In this document: positions 1-8,155 of the stretch, one piece after another | How the letters are laid out: the number at the start of each line of letters is the position of its first letter | How positions within the stretch are numbered: position 1 is the stretch's first letter | Source: Flavobacteriaceae bacterium | GTDB taxonomy: Bacteria > Bacteroidota > Bacteroidia > Flavobacteriales > Flavobacteriaceae | Direction of reading: 5' to 3' | NCBI GenBank assembly: GCA_012959395.1 | Contig: DUDG01000013.1 | Span: forward strand, 1-32,417 | DNA length: 32,417 bases | The notes under the pieces: model-generated | Told to the model about the DNA's origin: nothing | What the model saw: only the letters and a program-made list of their open reading frames with translations | Databases searched by the model: none | Translations under genes and position numbers: made by a program

Positions 1-2
1 GT

Positions 3-1457
3 CCCAACGTGATTTTCATTGCCATTGACGACTTACGATCAGAATTGGGCTGCTACGGAAACGAAGTAATTCAAACCCTAAATTTGGATAAACTGGCATC
101 CTCTGGCACAGCATTTACCAATCACTTTGTACAAGTGCCTACTTGCGGTGCATCACGCTTTAGTTTGCTTACTGGTCGAAGACCATCTAAAATGACGCAT
201 CTCGGAAACGACGCCATTGAAAAAGAAATCTCTGATCTACCTGAAAATGAAACGCCTGAATCATTTGTTCATCACTTGCGAAGAAATGGCTACTACACTG
301 TAGGTATCGGAAAAATCAGTCATTCTTCAGATGGTCTATTGTACGGTTATGAAGACTCTGTTTCTAACAAAAGAGAGCTCCCTCACAGCTGGGATGAGAG
401 ACCCTTTGATGCAGGGAAATGGGAAACAGGTTGGAATGCAATGTTTGCCTATGCTGATGGCGAAAACAGACAAAGCATGAAGAAGCAAGTTAAACCATAC
501 GAAGCGGGAGAAGTAGATGATGATGGCTACCCAGATGGTCTCACCACAAACCTCGCACTTATAAAATTGAGAGAGTTAAAAGATCAAACCAAGCCATTCT
601 TTTTAGGAGTTGGGTATTTTAAACCCCACCTCCCTTTCAACGCTCCAAAAAAATATTGGGACTTGTACGAAAGAGATTCTATTCCGATTTCATCCAACCC
701 ATACATTCCAAAGAACATAAATAAAAAGATGAGCCTACATCAAAGCGGAGAATTTAACAATAATTACCATTTAGGCGATGAAAAACCGAGCTTAGAAAAT
801 CCTGTTTCGGATGACTACGCCAGAAAATTAAATCATGCTTATTATGCTGCGGTAAGCTACATAGATGCACAAGTAGGCATCTTGATTGAAGAAGTAAACA
901 AACTGGGCTTAGCTCAAAACACCATCATCGTTGTATGGGGCGATCATGGTTGGCACCTAGGTGATCAGCGCGTTTGGGGCAAGCATACCCTATTCGAAAA
1001 CGCTTTGAGAAGCACTTTAATTATTAATGTCCCAGGAACTAAACACGCCACCAACTCAAATAGCAAAATAGTAGAAACAGTAGACATCTACCCTACTCTA
1101 ATGGAACTTTGTGGTGTTGCTCCTCCAAACGATCTTGATGGCGAAAGTTTAGTTGATTTAATTTCTGACGTAAATGCCAAACACGAAAATTTAGCATACA
1201 GCTATTGGCAAAATGGAATGAGATTGACCCTCCGAACTGAAAAGTATCGCTTAACCAAATTTATTAATGACAAAGAGCCAATTTTTGAATTGTACGATCA
1301 CGTAAAAGATCCTATGGAAACGATTAACATTGCTGCTAATTATCCCAAAATTATTGAAGAACTTTTGCCTTTGTTAGAGAAAGGCCATGATGGATGGCAG
1401 AAAGGAGATAAGGAAATTACAAAATTAGAATCATTAGATGGTAAATATCAAGGATGA
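3..1457 (+). CDS. Sulfatase, iduronate-2-sulfatase-like, 5' end outside window
   Basis: A type I (formylglycine) sulfatase that hydrolyses sulfate esters, probably on algal polysaccharide fragments in the periplasm. The reading frame is open to the window edge; the first codons read Pro-Asn-Val before the family opening IFIAIDDLR, so the GTG at 9 is an internal Val and the true start with any signal peptide lies outside. About 482 residues are visible. Counting from that Val, the active-site motif is CGASR at 46-50, the C-x-(P/A)-x-R form, with Cys46 the residue expected to become formylglycine. The metal-binding stretch GDHGWHLGD follows near 308, and the GYFKPHLPF segment fits iduronate-2-sulfatase-like families. 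Activity needs a maturase encoded elsewhere. GC in sampled lines is 43-48%, far above the neighbours, which suggests transfer or a different expression class. The exact substrate cannot be read from sequence. Confidence 0.93.
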   Translation, partial: PNVIFIAIDDLRSELGCYGNEVIQTLNLDKLASSGTAFTNHFVQVPTCGASRFSLLTGRRPSKMTHLGNDAIEKEISDLPENETPESFVHHLRRNGYYTVGIGKISHSSDGLLYGYEDSVSNKRELPHSWDERPFDAGKWETGWNAMFAYADGENRQSMKKQVKPYEAGEVDDDGYPDGLTTNLALIKLRELKDQTKPFFLGVGYFKPHLPFNAPKKYWDLYERDSIPISSNPYIPKNINKKMSLHQSGEFNNNYHLGDEKPSLENPVSDDYARKLNHAYYAAVSYIDAQVGILIEEVNKLGLAQNTIIVVWGDHGWHLGDQRVWGKHTLFENALRSTLIINVPGTKHATNSNSKIVETVDIYPTLMELCGVAPPNDLDGESLVDLISDVNAKHENLAYSYWQNGMRLTLRTEKYRLTKFINDKEPIFELYDHVKDPMETINIAANYPKIIEELLPLLEKGHDGWQKGDKEITKLESLDGKYQG

Positions 1458-1606
1458 GTGCATAGATATGATTTATACCTATATCCCATGGACAACTTGC
1501 AATTGGGAAAATTATTAAACATTACACAACATTTTCTAAAGCACATGGCTACATTATTACTAAATTCAATCCTGTATTACGGAATTCAACCCCCGTATCT
1601 CTCAGG

Positions 1607-2272
1607 TCAGTCCTTTGTACTTGACCGCAACGATACTTTAGCATGGCGCTCTTTTGTATTAAAATAAATAGATATTAAATAAATTATTGGAGTCATTAAA
1701 ATCCAACTTGTTTGAGATTGTAAAGTAATAGATCTATCCGCTATTTTAAAAATTGTAGGATTAATCCAAGAACCTAATGGGTGTAATGGAGCCCATGAAA
1801 GGTCTCCGTTAGAGCCTAATTGAAGATTATAAAAAAAAGCTTCTACATAAATGTTTTGAATAATAAACCACATCAGAAAAATTACAAAAGCTCCCCACTT
1901 CCATTTTAAAAAGGGTGATTTCTTATTTCTATAAAAGAACTTCACTAAGAATAATCCTATCCATACAACCAATACATCACCAAGTGAATTTAAAAACCAA
2001 TTCAAATTAACAGGAATAGCACATGTTAGCATAGCACTTCTTCTCTGATCCACAGGAAGACCTCCAGCTAATCCGTAGGTAAGCCATAGCTCCCAACCAA
2101 ATGCAGCTATTAAAAAAGCACTTATTAGTGTTAATGCTACACTTAATGAAACCTTTTTTCTAATTAAATAATATGAAGATAAAATTACCGGAATAAAAGC
2201 AGCAATATAAAGACGTATAACTAGCCAGTATTCGATTCCAATTAATTCACAATCTTTAAAGACATCTAACAT
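1607..2272 (-). CDS. Polytopic membrane protein of unknown family
   Basis: A 221-residue protein that I do not recognise. Hydrophobic stretches suggest about six membrane helices (roughly residues 15-37, 43-62, 92-112, 125-145 and 190-207, plus a weaker one). It contains a Pro-Val-Asp-Gln-Arg-Arg loop near residue 75 and a Trp-rich region around 145-170. The C-terminus is basic (KERHAKVSLR). It faces the sulfatase across about 150 bases and runs in the same direction as the DUF5916 gene behind it. The ATG at 2270-2272 is used; no clear ribosome binding site or TAnnTTTG element precedes it. The sequence reads as a genuine membrane protein, but no function can be given. Confidence 0.7.
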   Translation of the reverse strand: MLDVFKDCELIGIEYWLVIRLYIAAFIPVILSSYYLIRKKVSLSVALTLISAFLIAAFGWELWLTYGLAGGLPVDQRRSAMLTCAIPVNLNWFLNSLGDVLVVWIGLFLVKFFYRNKKSPFLKWKWGAFVIFLMWFIIQNIYVEAFFYNLQLGSNGDLSWAPLHPLGSWINPTIFKIADRSITLQSQTSWILMTPIIYLISIYFNTKERHAKVSLRSSTKD

Positions 2273-2321
2273 TAATCAACTTTAAATCAAATATTTATGA
2301 GAAAAAATTAGAATATACGAT

Positions 2322-4517
2322 TTATTGCACTTTAAATAAGTATTGTAATTTGAAAAACAATTGCGCTGAATTACTTACCCAGTTTGCATTAGAATTGATA
2401 TTATTCTTCATATCTGTATTCCCGCCCAAATAAAAAATTGTAGATGGATTTGGATTCCATTTTAAAAGTGTTTGAAAAAATAAGTGATTACTGAAATCAT
2501 TGTATTCTAAAACTAATTTTAAAGAAAGATCTCTATTAAACTGATAATTTGAATCTGTTCTAAGAATATAGCCATTGTAAATTTCATCATTTGTAACTTT
2601 ATAATTCATGGATTCTGAGCTTATCATTATCCCAGTATTAAACTTATTACTAGGTTGGTAATTTAAAGAAAAAAGAAAACTAGCTCTATTGCCAATAACA
2701 GGTTCTTCAATATTATAAGCTATATCACTTCCTGTTAAAACCCTTGATAATATATTGATTTTTTCAGATGGACTATATCTTAAATTTATAAAGTTTAATC
2801 CATAATTATTAAATTCTATTCCTTTATATTCCTCGAAGGGAACAATAGCATATCCATAGGTTAATTGAAACCCATTTTTAAATCGCATTGAATAAAAAGG
2901 CATTAATTGAATTAGTTTTAATTTTCCGCTATAAGAATACTTTAATTTGGATTCTATTTTACCAAAATACATAGTTACTTTTTTATCTCTTTCTTTAATA
3001 TATGTGTGATCAAAAGAAATTTTCTTATAATTATTATTAGTAACAAAACCCATGTTCGTTCTAAAAAGTGGAGAATATTGATCCAATAAAAGTTCGCTTC
3101 GCCAATTTTTAGTACTTCTATTGAAACCAATTCCTATTTTATTTCCACTAAATTTTTCTCCATTTAAAGAAATTGACTTACCACTAACAACGTCATCAGT
3201 AGATAGCCAGTCATTATTAGGCTCTTCTGTCATACTATGGGCAAAATCAAAATTAATTCGATAATTCTTATTTAATCTAATGTTAGCATCACCAGCAATA
3301 AGATTACCCATACCACCACCCTTATAAAACCTGTTAGTTGTTAGTAGTCCAATATTTGATCCATTTGGATAAATTCTTTGATAACGTAATATATTACCAA
3401 AACTCTCCTCTCCTTTTCCTATGTAAGATCGATCTTCGCCAGGAACTAAATATGGTGTGTCCATGTCGTATGAAGTAAGGAAATAAATTCTATTTTTCTC
3501 ACCTTGTTTTACAAGCTTAGATGCAAAAATTGGATTATTTATTGAACGAGAGTATACTAGCTCACCTAGAGATGATAAGATATCTTTTCCTTCATTAAAG
3601 AAAGGTCTTTTCTCTTGATAGTTTATTGCAAATGGAGAGTTTACATCTATTTTAGTAACATCAGATTCAACTTGAGAAAAATCAGGATTAATGGTAACAT
3701 CTAGCGATGTAGATGAAGATAGGTCATATCTAGTATTTAAGCCAACTTTAATACTAGGTTTATCATATTTTAATTTTTCTCCATCTGAATTGCCTATATA
3801 GTTTCCACTAATAAAAGGTAAAAAATCTAATCTTTTTTTAGGATTAATTCCTTTAAGTTCAATATAAGTCTTGAATTGACAAGAAAGACAATTATCTCCT
3901 TTATCAAATTTACTACTAGAAATTCCTATTTTACTTTTAAGATACGCTTCTCTATAAAATCCGATTTTCCAATTTAAAATATCTTTCTTTTTATATTGAA
4001 ATTCAGAAAATGGAATGGCCATTTCAACAGTATAGCCCTTCTTATTTATGGTTCCACTAGATTCATAATTAACATCAAAGCCTGGATCTCCATTATCACT
4101 TTCAGGAGTCATCTTAAAATCGATCTGACTACCATATGCATTGGATCCAATAATAATAAGATTTCTATTATCATCATAAGTATCAACAGCAATAGAAACC
4201 CAATCCTCTCCCCAAGCTTTGTCTCTTTCTTTTATTGAGGCTCTTAGAAGTGTGATATCACTTATTTTTGCGTCGAATGCTATATATAATTTTGTTTCTG
4301 AGTATAATACAAAAGCAGTAGTTTTAAAAGGAGCATTAGTATTATCACCTGGCTCAACTTCATATTTTAAATCAAAAATTTTAGCACCATTCCATTCATT
4401 GGGGGTCATTATCCCATCAATTTTTATTACATCCTTAATTTTTTTTTGAGAAAATCCGTGATAAAAAAACATTATAAATAAAATGATTGTAAACCATTTC
4501 TTATTACATATATTCAT
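2322..4517 (-). CDS. DUF5916 outer-membrane-type protein with N-terminal CBM9-like domain
   Basis: 731 residues. A signal peptide ends near Phe-Ser-Gln (residues 22-24). Residues ~30-215 form a CBM9-like beta-sandwich (family pattern KIDGIMTPNEWNGA, then EDWVSIAVDTYDD and a GYTVEMAIPFSEF strand), a fold that in other proteins binds carbohydrate ends. From ~235 to the end is the DUF5916 region, typical of Bacteroidota, with its marker segment INPDFSQVESDV followed by EKRPFFNEG. The rest is alternating aromatic strands ending in KLQYLFKVQ, consistent with an outer-membrane beta-barrel. The natural substrate of this family is not established. It follows the small membrane protein gene by 39 bases, so the two are probably co-transcribed. 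Confidence 0.85.
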   Translation of the reverse strand: MNICNKKWFTIILFIMFFYHGFSQKKIKDVIKIDGIMTPNEWNGAKIFDLKYEVEPGDNTNAPFKTTAFVLYSETKLYIAFDAKISDITLLRASIKERDKAWGEDWVSIAVDTYDDNRNLIIIGSNAYGSQIDFKMTPESDNGDPGFDVNYESSGTINKKGYTVEMAIPFSEFQYKKKDILNWKIGFYREAYLKSKIGISSSKFDKGDNCLSCQFKTYIELKGINPKKRLDFLPFISGNYIGNSDGEKLKYDKPSIKVGLNTRYDLSSSTSLDVTINPDFSQVESDVTKIDVNSPFAINYQEKRPFFNEGKDILSSLGELVYSRSINNPIFASKLVKQGEKNRIYFLTSYDMDTPYLVPGEDRSYIGKGEESFGNILRYQRIYPNGSNIGLLTTNRFYKGGGMGNLIAGDANIRLNKNYRINFDFAHSMTEEPNNDWLSTDDVVSGKSISLNGEKFSGNKIGIGFNRSTKNWRSELLLDQYSPLFRTNMGFVTNNNYKKISFDHTYIKERDKKVTMYFGKIESKLKYSYSGKLKLIQLMPFYSMRFKNGFQLTYGYAIVPFEEYKGIEFNNYGLNFINLRYSPSEKINILSRVLTGSDIAYNIEEPVIGNRASFLFSLNYQPSNKFNTGIMISSESMNYKVTNDEIYNGYILRTDSNYQFNRDLSLKLVLEYNDFSNHLFFQTLLKWNPNPSTIFYLGGNTDMKNNINSNANWVSNSAQLFFKLQYLFKVQ

Positions 4518-4524
4518 ATTAAAA

Positions 4525-4568
4525 AAAAAGGATATTGTAATTAAACATGAAAAAAACTAATCCTTTTT
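4525..4568 (-). terminator. Long-loop hairpin between the 95-aa gene and the DUF5916 gene
   Basis: AAAAAGGAT (4525-4533) and ATCCTTTTT (4560-4568) are perfect 9-bp complements around a 26-base loop. On the minus transcript the hairpin covers the stop region of the upstream gene and ends in a U-run just before the DUF5916 start. It could terminate or attenuate transcription between the two genes, but the long loop makes it weak. Confidence 0.3.
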
Positions 4569-4844
4569 AATATTATCTTTAGAAAGTAATTTTTTAACCC
4601 TAACCTTAACTTCTTTATTGCCTTTATGAATTAAAGTGTCAATGATAATGTTACCATCTTCTGATATAAACATAAGTTTATTACCTCCTTTATTACCAAT
4701 AGAATGGGCTGCTTCCCAACTGATCTTTTCTGTTTTTTGCATCTTAGGATGACTCATAGATTGTTTTCCTATTAAAAAGCCTAATAGAAAAAATACAATA
4801 GCCAATAAAGTAACTGCAAACCAATTTTTGTTTAGTGTTTCCAT
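4557..4844 (-). CDS. Small single-pass membrane protein, unknown
   Basis: 95 residues. One membrane helix (about residues 8-26, with LLGFLIGKQ) is followed by a short polar domain of ~65 residues rich in Lys, with the segment EDGNIIIDTLIHKG and a very basic tail (KVRVKKLL). The composition suggests an N-terminal anchor with a small domain outside the cytoplasm. No family is recognised. It is the first gene of a likely two-gene unit with the DUF5916 gene and sits behind a 141-base leader that holds a -7 promoter candidate and two palindromes. The start ATG is preceded by an A/T-rich stretch, usual here. Confidence 0.65.
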   Translation of the reverse strand: METLNKNWFAVTLLAIVFFLLGFLIGKQSMSHPKMQKTEKISWEAAHSIGNKGGNKLMFISEDGNIIIDTLIHKGNKEVKVRVKKLLSKDNIKKD

Positions 4845-4889
4845 AAATTATTATTCTTTTAAAATTGTTAAACTATTAATTAAACTCAA

Positions 4890-4915
4890 TGTATTTGTTA
4901 ATACATAGTACTATG
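4890..4915. promoter_or_regulatory. Two overlapping perfect palindromes (candidate operator)
   Basis: TGTATTTGTTAATACA (4890-4905) is a 6+4+6 inverted repeat, and CATAGTACTATG (4904-4915) is a perfect 12-bp palindrome sharing two bases with it. They lie between the -7 candidate and the start of the 95-aa gene, inside the untranslated leader. The symmetry suggests a dimeric repressor site or an RNA hairpin pair. Confidence 0.35.
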
Positions 4916-4930
4916 CTATACAAAGAAGCG

Positions 4931-4938
4931 CAAACATA
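4931..4938 (-). promoter_or_regulatory. Bacteroidota -7 promoter element
   Basis: The minus strand reads TATGTTTG, an exact match to TAnnTTTG. No TTG lies at the preferred 19-21 base spacing upstream. It would give a leader of about 80 bases for the 95-aa gene. Confidence 0.4.
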
Positions 4939-4985
4939 AAACAATTTATTGATTAAATTAAAAAAAATTGTGAAATTTTTAAAAC

Positions 4986-6872
4986 CTATTCTATAGATGA
5001 AGTGATTTTTTCCCACTTTTCCATTAAAGAATCTAATTCATTTTTCTTTTTCTCGTAATTAAGAAAAAAATTTGGTTGAGAAATAGTATTCTCATAGTTA
5101 TTCAATAAATCATTATCGATATTTGAAATTTCCTTTTCAAGTTTAGAAATTTTACTCTCTATATTATTCAATTTCTTCTTTAAGGTTTGATCATTATTTT
5201 TGTTGAATTTAGGTTGTTGTTTTGAAATAAATATCTTTTCTTTTTTTTCTATTGCTCTGAAATCATTAACTCTTCTTTGTTCTAAATAATAATCTATATC
5301 ACCCAAATACTCTTTTATTTTTTGATCTTTAAACTCATAGACCTTATTTGTTAATCCTTGAAGAAAATCTCTATCATGAGACACTAAAACCAGAGTCCCA
5401 TCAAAATTTTGTAAAGCTTGCTTTAAAACATTTTTTGATTTAATATCCAAATGATTTGTAGGCTCATCCATCACTAAAACATTAAAGGGCTGTAAAAGCA
5501 TTTTAGCTAATGCTAAACGATTTCTCTCACCACCGGAAAGAACTCTTACGTACTTATCCACATCGTCACCTTGAAACAAGAAAGAACCCAATATATCTCT
5601 TACTTTTCTTCTATTAGTTTCATTAGCTGCATCTATCATGGTATCTAAAACAGTTTTTTTACCATCTAAGTACTCTGCTTGATTTTGTGCGAAATAACCT
5701 ATTTGAACATTGTGTCCTAATTTCATTAGACCCGTAGCCTCTAGATCTCCAACCATTATTTTAGCTAAAGTAGATTTACCTTGTCCATTCTGACCTACAA
5801 ATGCTATTTTACTTCCTCTTTCTATTAACAAATCTATATCAGTAAGAACACGATTGATATCATAGCTCTTAGACAACCCTTCAATTTCAGCAATAATTTT
5901 TCCTGGATTAACTGATACATTAAATCGTAGCTTCATTACTCTATTATCATCCTTATCAACTTCTATCCTATCTATCTTCTCTATCTTTTTAATAAGCGAT
6001 TGTGCCATTGAGGCTTTAGAGGCTTTAGCTCTAAATTTTTCAATTAATCTTTCTGTCTGTTGGATTTTTTTTTCTTGATTTTTCTGAGCACTAATTTGTT
6101 GTTCCTTAATCTCATTTCTTAATATTAAATATTTTGAATAAGGCATATTAAAATCATAAATTCTTCCAAGAGAAATTTCAATTGTTCTATTAGTCACATT
6201 ATTCAAAAACATTTTATCATGAGAAACAATAACTACAGCTCCAGGGAAGGTTTTTAAAAATTGTTCTAACCATATTATTGACTCAATATCAAGATGGTTG
6301 GTAGGCTCATCTAAAAGTAATAGATCATTATTTTGAAGAAGCAATTTAGCTAGTTCTATTCTCATCCGCCAACCACCAGAAAAAGTGTCTGTATTTTTAT
6401 TAAAATCTAATCTATTAAAACCTAATCCTTGTAAAATTTTTTCAGTTTGACCTTGATAGTTATAACCCCCTATTAGTTCATATCGATCTGTTACATCACC
6501 AAGTTCGGTAATCAATTCAAAATAAGATTTACTTTCATAATCTGTTCTTTCACTTAACTTTAAATTAATTTCACTCTGTTTTAACTCTAGCTGCTTGATT
6601 TCAGTAAAAGCTTGATAAGCTTCATCTAAAACTGTTCTTCCTTTTTCAATATCAATATCTTGTTTTAAAAAACCAATATTAATATCTTTTTCAGAAGCAA
6701 TGGAACCTGAATCCAATTCCATTTCTTTTGATAAGAGTTTTAATAATGTTGACTTTCCTGCTCCATTTTTTCCAATAAGACCTACTCTATCACCGGAAAT
6801 TAACTTAAATGAAATTTCTTCAAACAAGTACTCGCCAGCAAATGAAACTGAAAGATTATGAATATTAAGCAT
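4986..6872 (-). CDS. ABC-F family ATPase (Uup/EttA type)
   Basis: 628 residues, cytoplasmic, with no membrane segments. ABC-F proteins bind the ribosomal E site and help stalled or special translation events; some confer antibiotic resistance. Two ATP-binding cassettes are visible. The first has Walker A GKNGAGKS at 34-41, signature FSGGW at 164-168 and DEPTNHLD at 188-195. The second has GQNGQGKS at 360-367, LSGGE at 445-449 and DEPTNHLD at 469-476. Between them (about 245-305) is the charged P-site tRNA-interaction linker. Residues ~560-628 are a Lys/Glu-rich coiled coil as in Uup. All catalytic motifs are intact. Subfamily assignment (Uup versus an antibiotic-protection type) is uncertain; the C-terminal coiled coil favours Uup. 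It appears to be a single-gene unit. Confidence 0.93.
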   Translation of the reverse strand: MLNIHNLSVSFAGEYLFEEISFKLISGDRVGLIGKNGAGKSTLLKLLSKEMELDSGSIASEKDINIGFLKQDIDIEKGRTVLDEAYQAFTEIKQLELKQSEINLKLSERTDYESKSYFELITELGDVTDRYELIGGYNYQGQTEKILQGLGFNRLDFNKNTDTFSGGWRMRIELAKLLLQNNDLLLLDEPTNHLDIESIIWLEQFLKTFPGAVVIVSHDKMFLNNVTNRTIEISLGRIYDFNMPYSKYLILRNEIKEQQISAQKNQEKKIQQTERLIEKFRAKASKASMAQSLIKKIEKIDRIEVDKDDNRVMKLRFNVSVNPGKIIAEIEGLSKSYDINRVLTDIDLLIERGSKIAFVGQNGQGKSTLAKIMVGDLEATGLMKLGHNVQIGYFAQNQAEYLDGKKTVLDTMIDAANETNRRKVRDILGSFLFQGDDVDKYVRVLSGGERNRLALAKMLLQPFNVLVMDEPTNHLDIKSKNVLKQALQNFDGTLVLVSHDRDFLQGLTNKVYEFKDQKIKEYLGDIDYYLEQRRVNDFRAIEKKEKIFISKQQPKFNKNNDQTLKKKLNNIESKISKLEKEISNIDNDLLNNYENTISQPNFFLNYEKKKNELDSLMEKWEKITSSIE

Positions 6873-6938
6873 TAAAAAATTAGTTTTTTAAAATTGCTGC
6901 GAAGATAAATGAAAAAGGAATTGAAAAAAATTTATTTT

Positions 6939-7162
6939 TTACCAAGGTTTAACTAAACTAAAGTGAGATTTAAATTCTCTACCATCTTCTAGGCACACTC
7001 TAAACCAGTAATCAGTTGATGGCATCTGTTTTCCAATAAAGGTTCCATCCCAACCAGAGCTTAAAGGATCAAACTCTTTTAATAACTTTCCAAACCTATC
7101 ATATATATCTTTGTTTTTGGTTGGTTAGTTTTTGATAAACCTATAATATTCCTTATCGAATC
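6939..7162 (-). pseudogene. Frameshifted remnant of a T9SS type-B C-terminal sorting domain
   Basis: The minus strand encodes, outside any full-length gene, a recognisable gliding-motility-associated C-terminal (type-B T9SS sorting) domain. From ~7100 to the stop at 6939-6941 one frame reads DRFGKLLKEF, then SSGWDGTFIGKQMPSTDYWF, then LEDGREFKSHFSLVKPW, the canonical end of these exported proteins. That frame hits a TAA at 7125-7127. A second frame reads RNIIGLSKTNQPKTKIY (about 7103-7153), which fits the residues expected just before; the two join at 7101-7105. A small indel there therefore split the domain. No upstream body of the exported protein remains, since the sugar kinase starts on the other strand at 7263. 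Confidence 0.75.
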
Positions 7163-7262
7163 TTTTGTTATCATATTGTATAAAAAAACTCTATTCATTA
7201 AATTAAAATAATTTAATAAATGAATAATTGACAAACTCTTTATATTTTTATTAAAATTTAAT

Positions 7263-8153
7263 ATGTCAAAAGCATTTAAAGTAGCGGGCATCGGTGAAGT
7301 TCTTTGGGATATTAACGGCGATGTAAAAAAAATTGGAGGAGCGCCAGCAAATTTCACTTTTCATTGTAAAAATTTAGGAGCTGATGCTTTTCTTATATCA
7401 TCATTAGGAAATGATAAATTGGGCTTACAAATCATTGATTTTTTTAAAAATAGAAAAATTAATATTTCAGCAATAGACATTAATAAAGATAAATCAACAG
7501 GAATTGTTAATGTAAATTTAAATCATTTAAAAAATGCACAATACAAAATAAAAGATGACAACATAGCATGGGATTACATCATTTTTGATGATAATAAATC
7601 GAAAATAGCTTCCAGTTTAGATGCCATTTGTTTTGGTACTCTTGCACAAAGAAATTCCATATCAAAAGAAAGTATTCATAAAATATTAAAATCAGTTAAA
7701 AAAGATTGCTTGATAATGTTTGACATGAATTTAAGACAACATTATCATAACAAAGAAATAATACTTTCCTCTATTGAATTAGCCAATTCAATTAAAATTA
7801 ATGAAGAAGAACTTAATGTAATATCTAATATTTTAAAAATAAGCGGTTCAAAAAAAGAGCTAATAAAAACAATTTATAAAAAATTTAATTTAAGACTATT
7901 AATACTAACTTGTGGGGGAAACGGAGCCTATATTCTAAGAAACAATGAATTAAGTTTTAAAAAACCTCCTAAAATTAAAAATATCATAAGTACTGTTGGT
8001 GCTGGAGATTGTTTTACATCAGTAGTGGTTATGGGTTATCTAAATAACAATTCATTAGATGAGATAAACGAGCAAGCAAATTTACTGGCTTCATTTGTTT
8101 GCACACAAAATAGTGCAGTTCCAGAAATTCCTAAAGAACTAATAATAAACTAA
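7263..8153 (+). CDS. PfkB-family sugar kinase, probable fructokinase
   Basis: 296 residues, cytoplasmic. It transfers phosphate from ATP to a sugar, most likely fructose. The N-terminus carries GIGEVLWD and the substrate-loop motif GGAPANF (25-31), typical of fructokinase-like members. The PfkB signature STVGAGDCF is at 243-251 with the catalytic base Asp249 and its anion-hole Gly-Ala-Gly. Length is normal. It ends two bases before the sugar porter start, so the pair forms an import-and-phosphorylate unit. GC is very low (18% in one sampled line). The ATG start sits after an AT-rich leader with an imperfect hairpin (about 7194-7224) and no strong promoter match. Specificity for fructose rather than another ketose is inferred from the GGAPANF type. 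Confidence 0.88.
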   Translation: MSKAFKVAGIGEVLWDINGDVKKIGGAPANFTFHCKNLGADAFLISSLGNDKLGLQIIDFFKNRKINISAIDINKDKSTGIVNVNLNHLKNAQYKIKDDNIAWDYIIFDDNKSKIASSLDAICFGTLAQRNSISKESIHKILKSVKKDCLIMFDMNLRQHYHNKEIILSSIELANSIKINEEELNVISNILKISGSKKELIKTIYKKFNLRLLILTCGGNGAYILRNNELSFKKPPKIKNIISTVGAGDCFTSVVVMGYLNNNSLDEINEQANLLASFVCTQNSAVPEIPKELIIN

Positions 8154-8155
8154 AA

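Noticed and set aside
1458-1667. A 69-codon plus-strand frame starting with GTG right after the sulfatase stop.
   Set aside because: It has no recognisable motif, and its last 20 codons overlap the membrane protein gene on the other strand. It starts only because GTG follows the stop.
3996-4449. Two plus-strand frames of 76-80 codons inside the DUF5916 gene.
   Set aside because: They are antisense shadows of a well-supported gene with domain matches along its length.
7194-7224. AT-only imperfect hairpin before the sugar kinase.
   Set aside because: The arms contain almost only A and T and a two-base bulge, as expected by chance in this leader.
7079-7357. A 92-codon minus-strand frame across the start of the sugar kinase.
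   Set aside because: Its N-terminal third is the antisense of the kinase gene. Only the part near 7103-7162 has meaning, as the upstream frame of the sorting-domain remnant.
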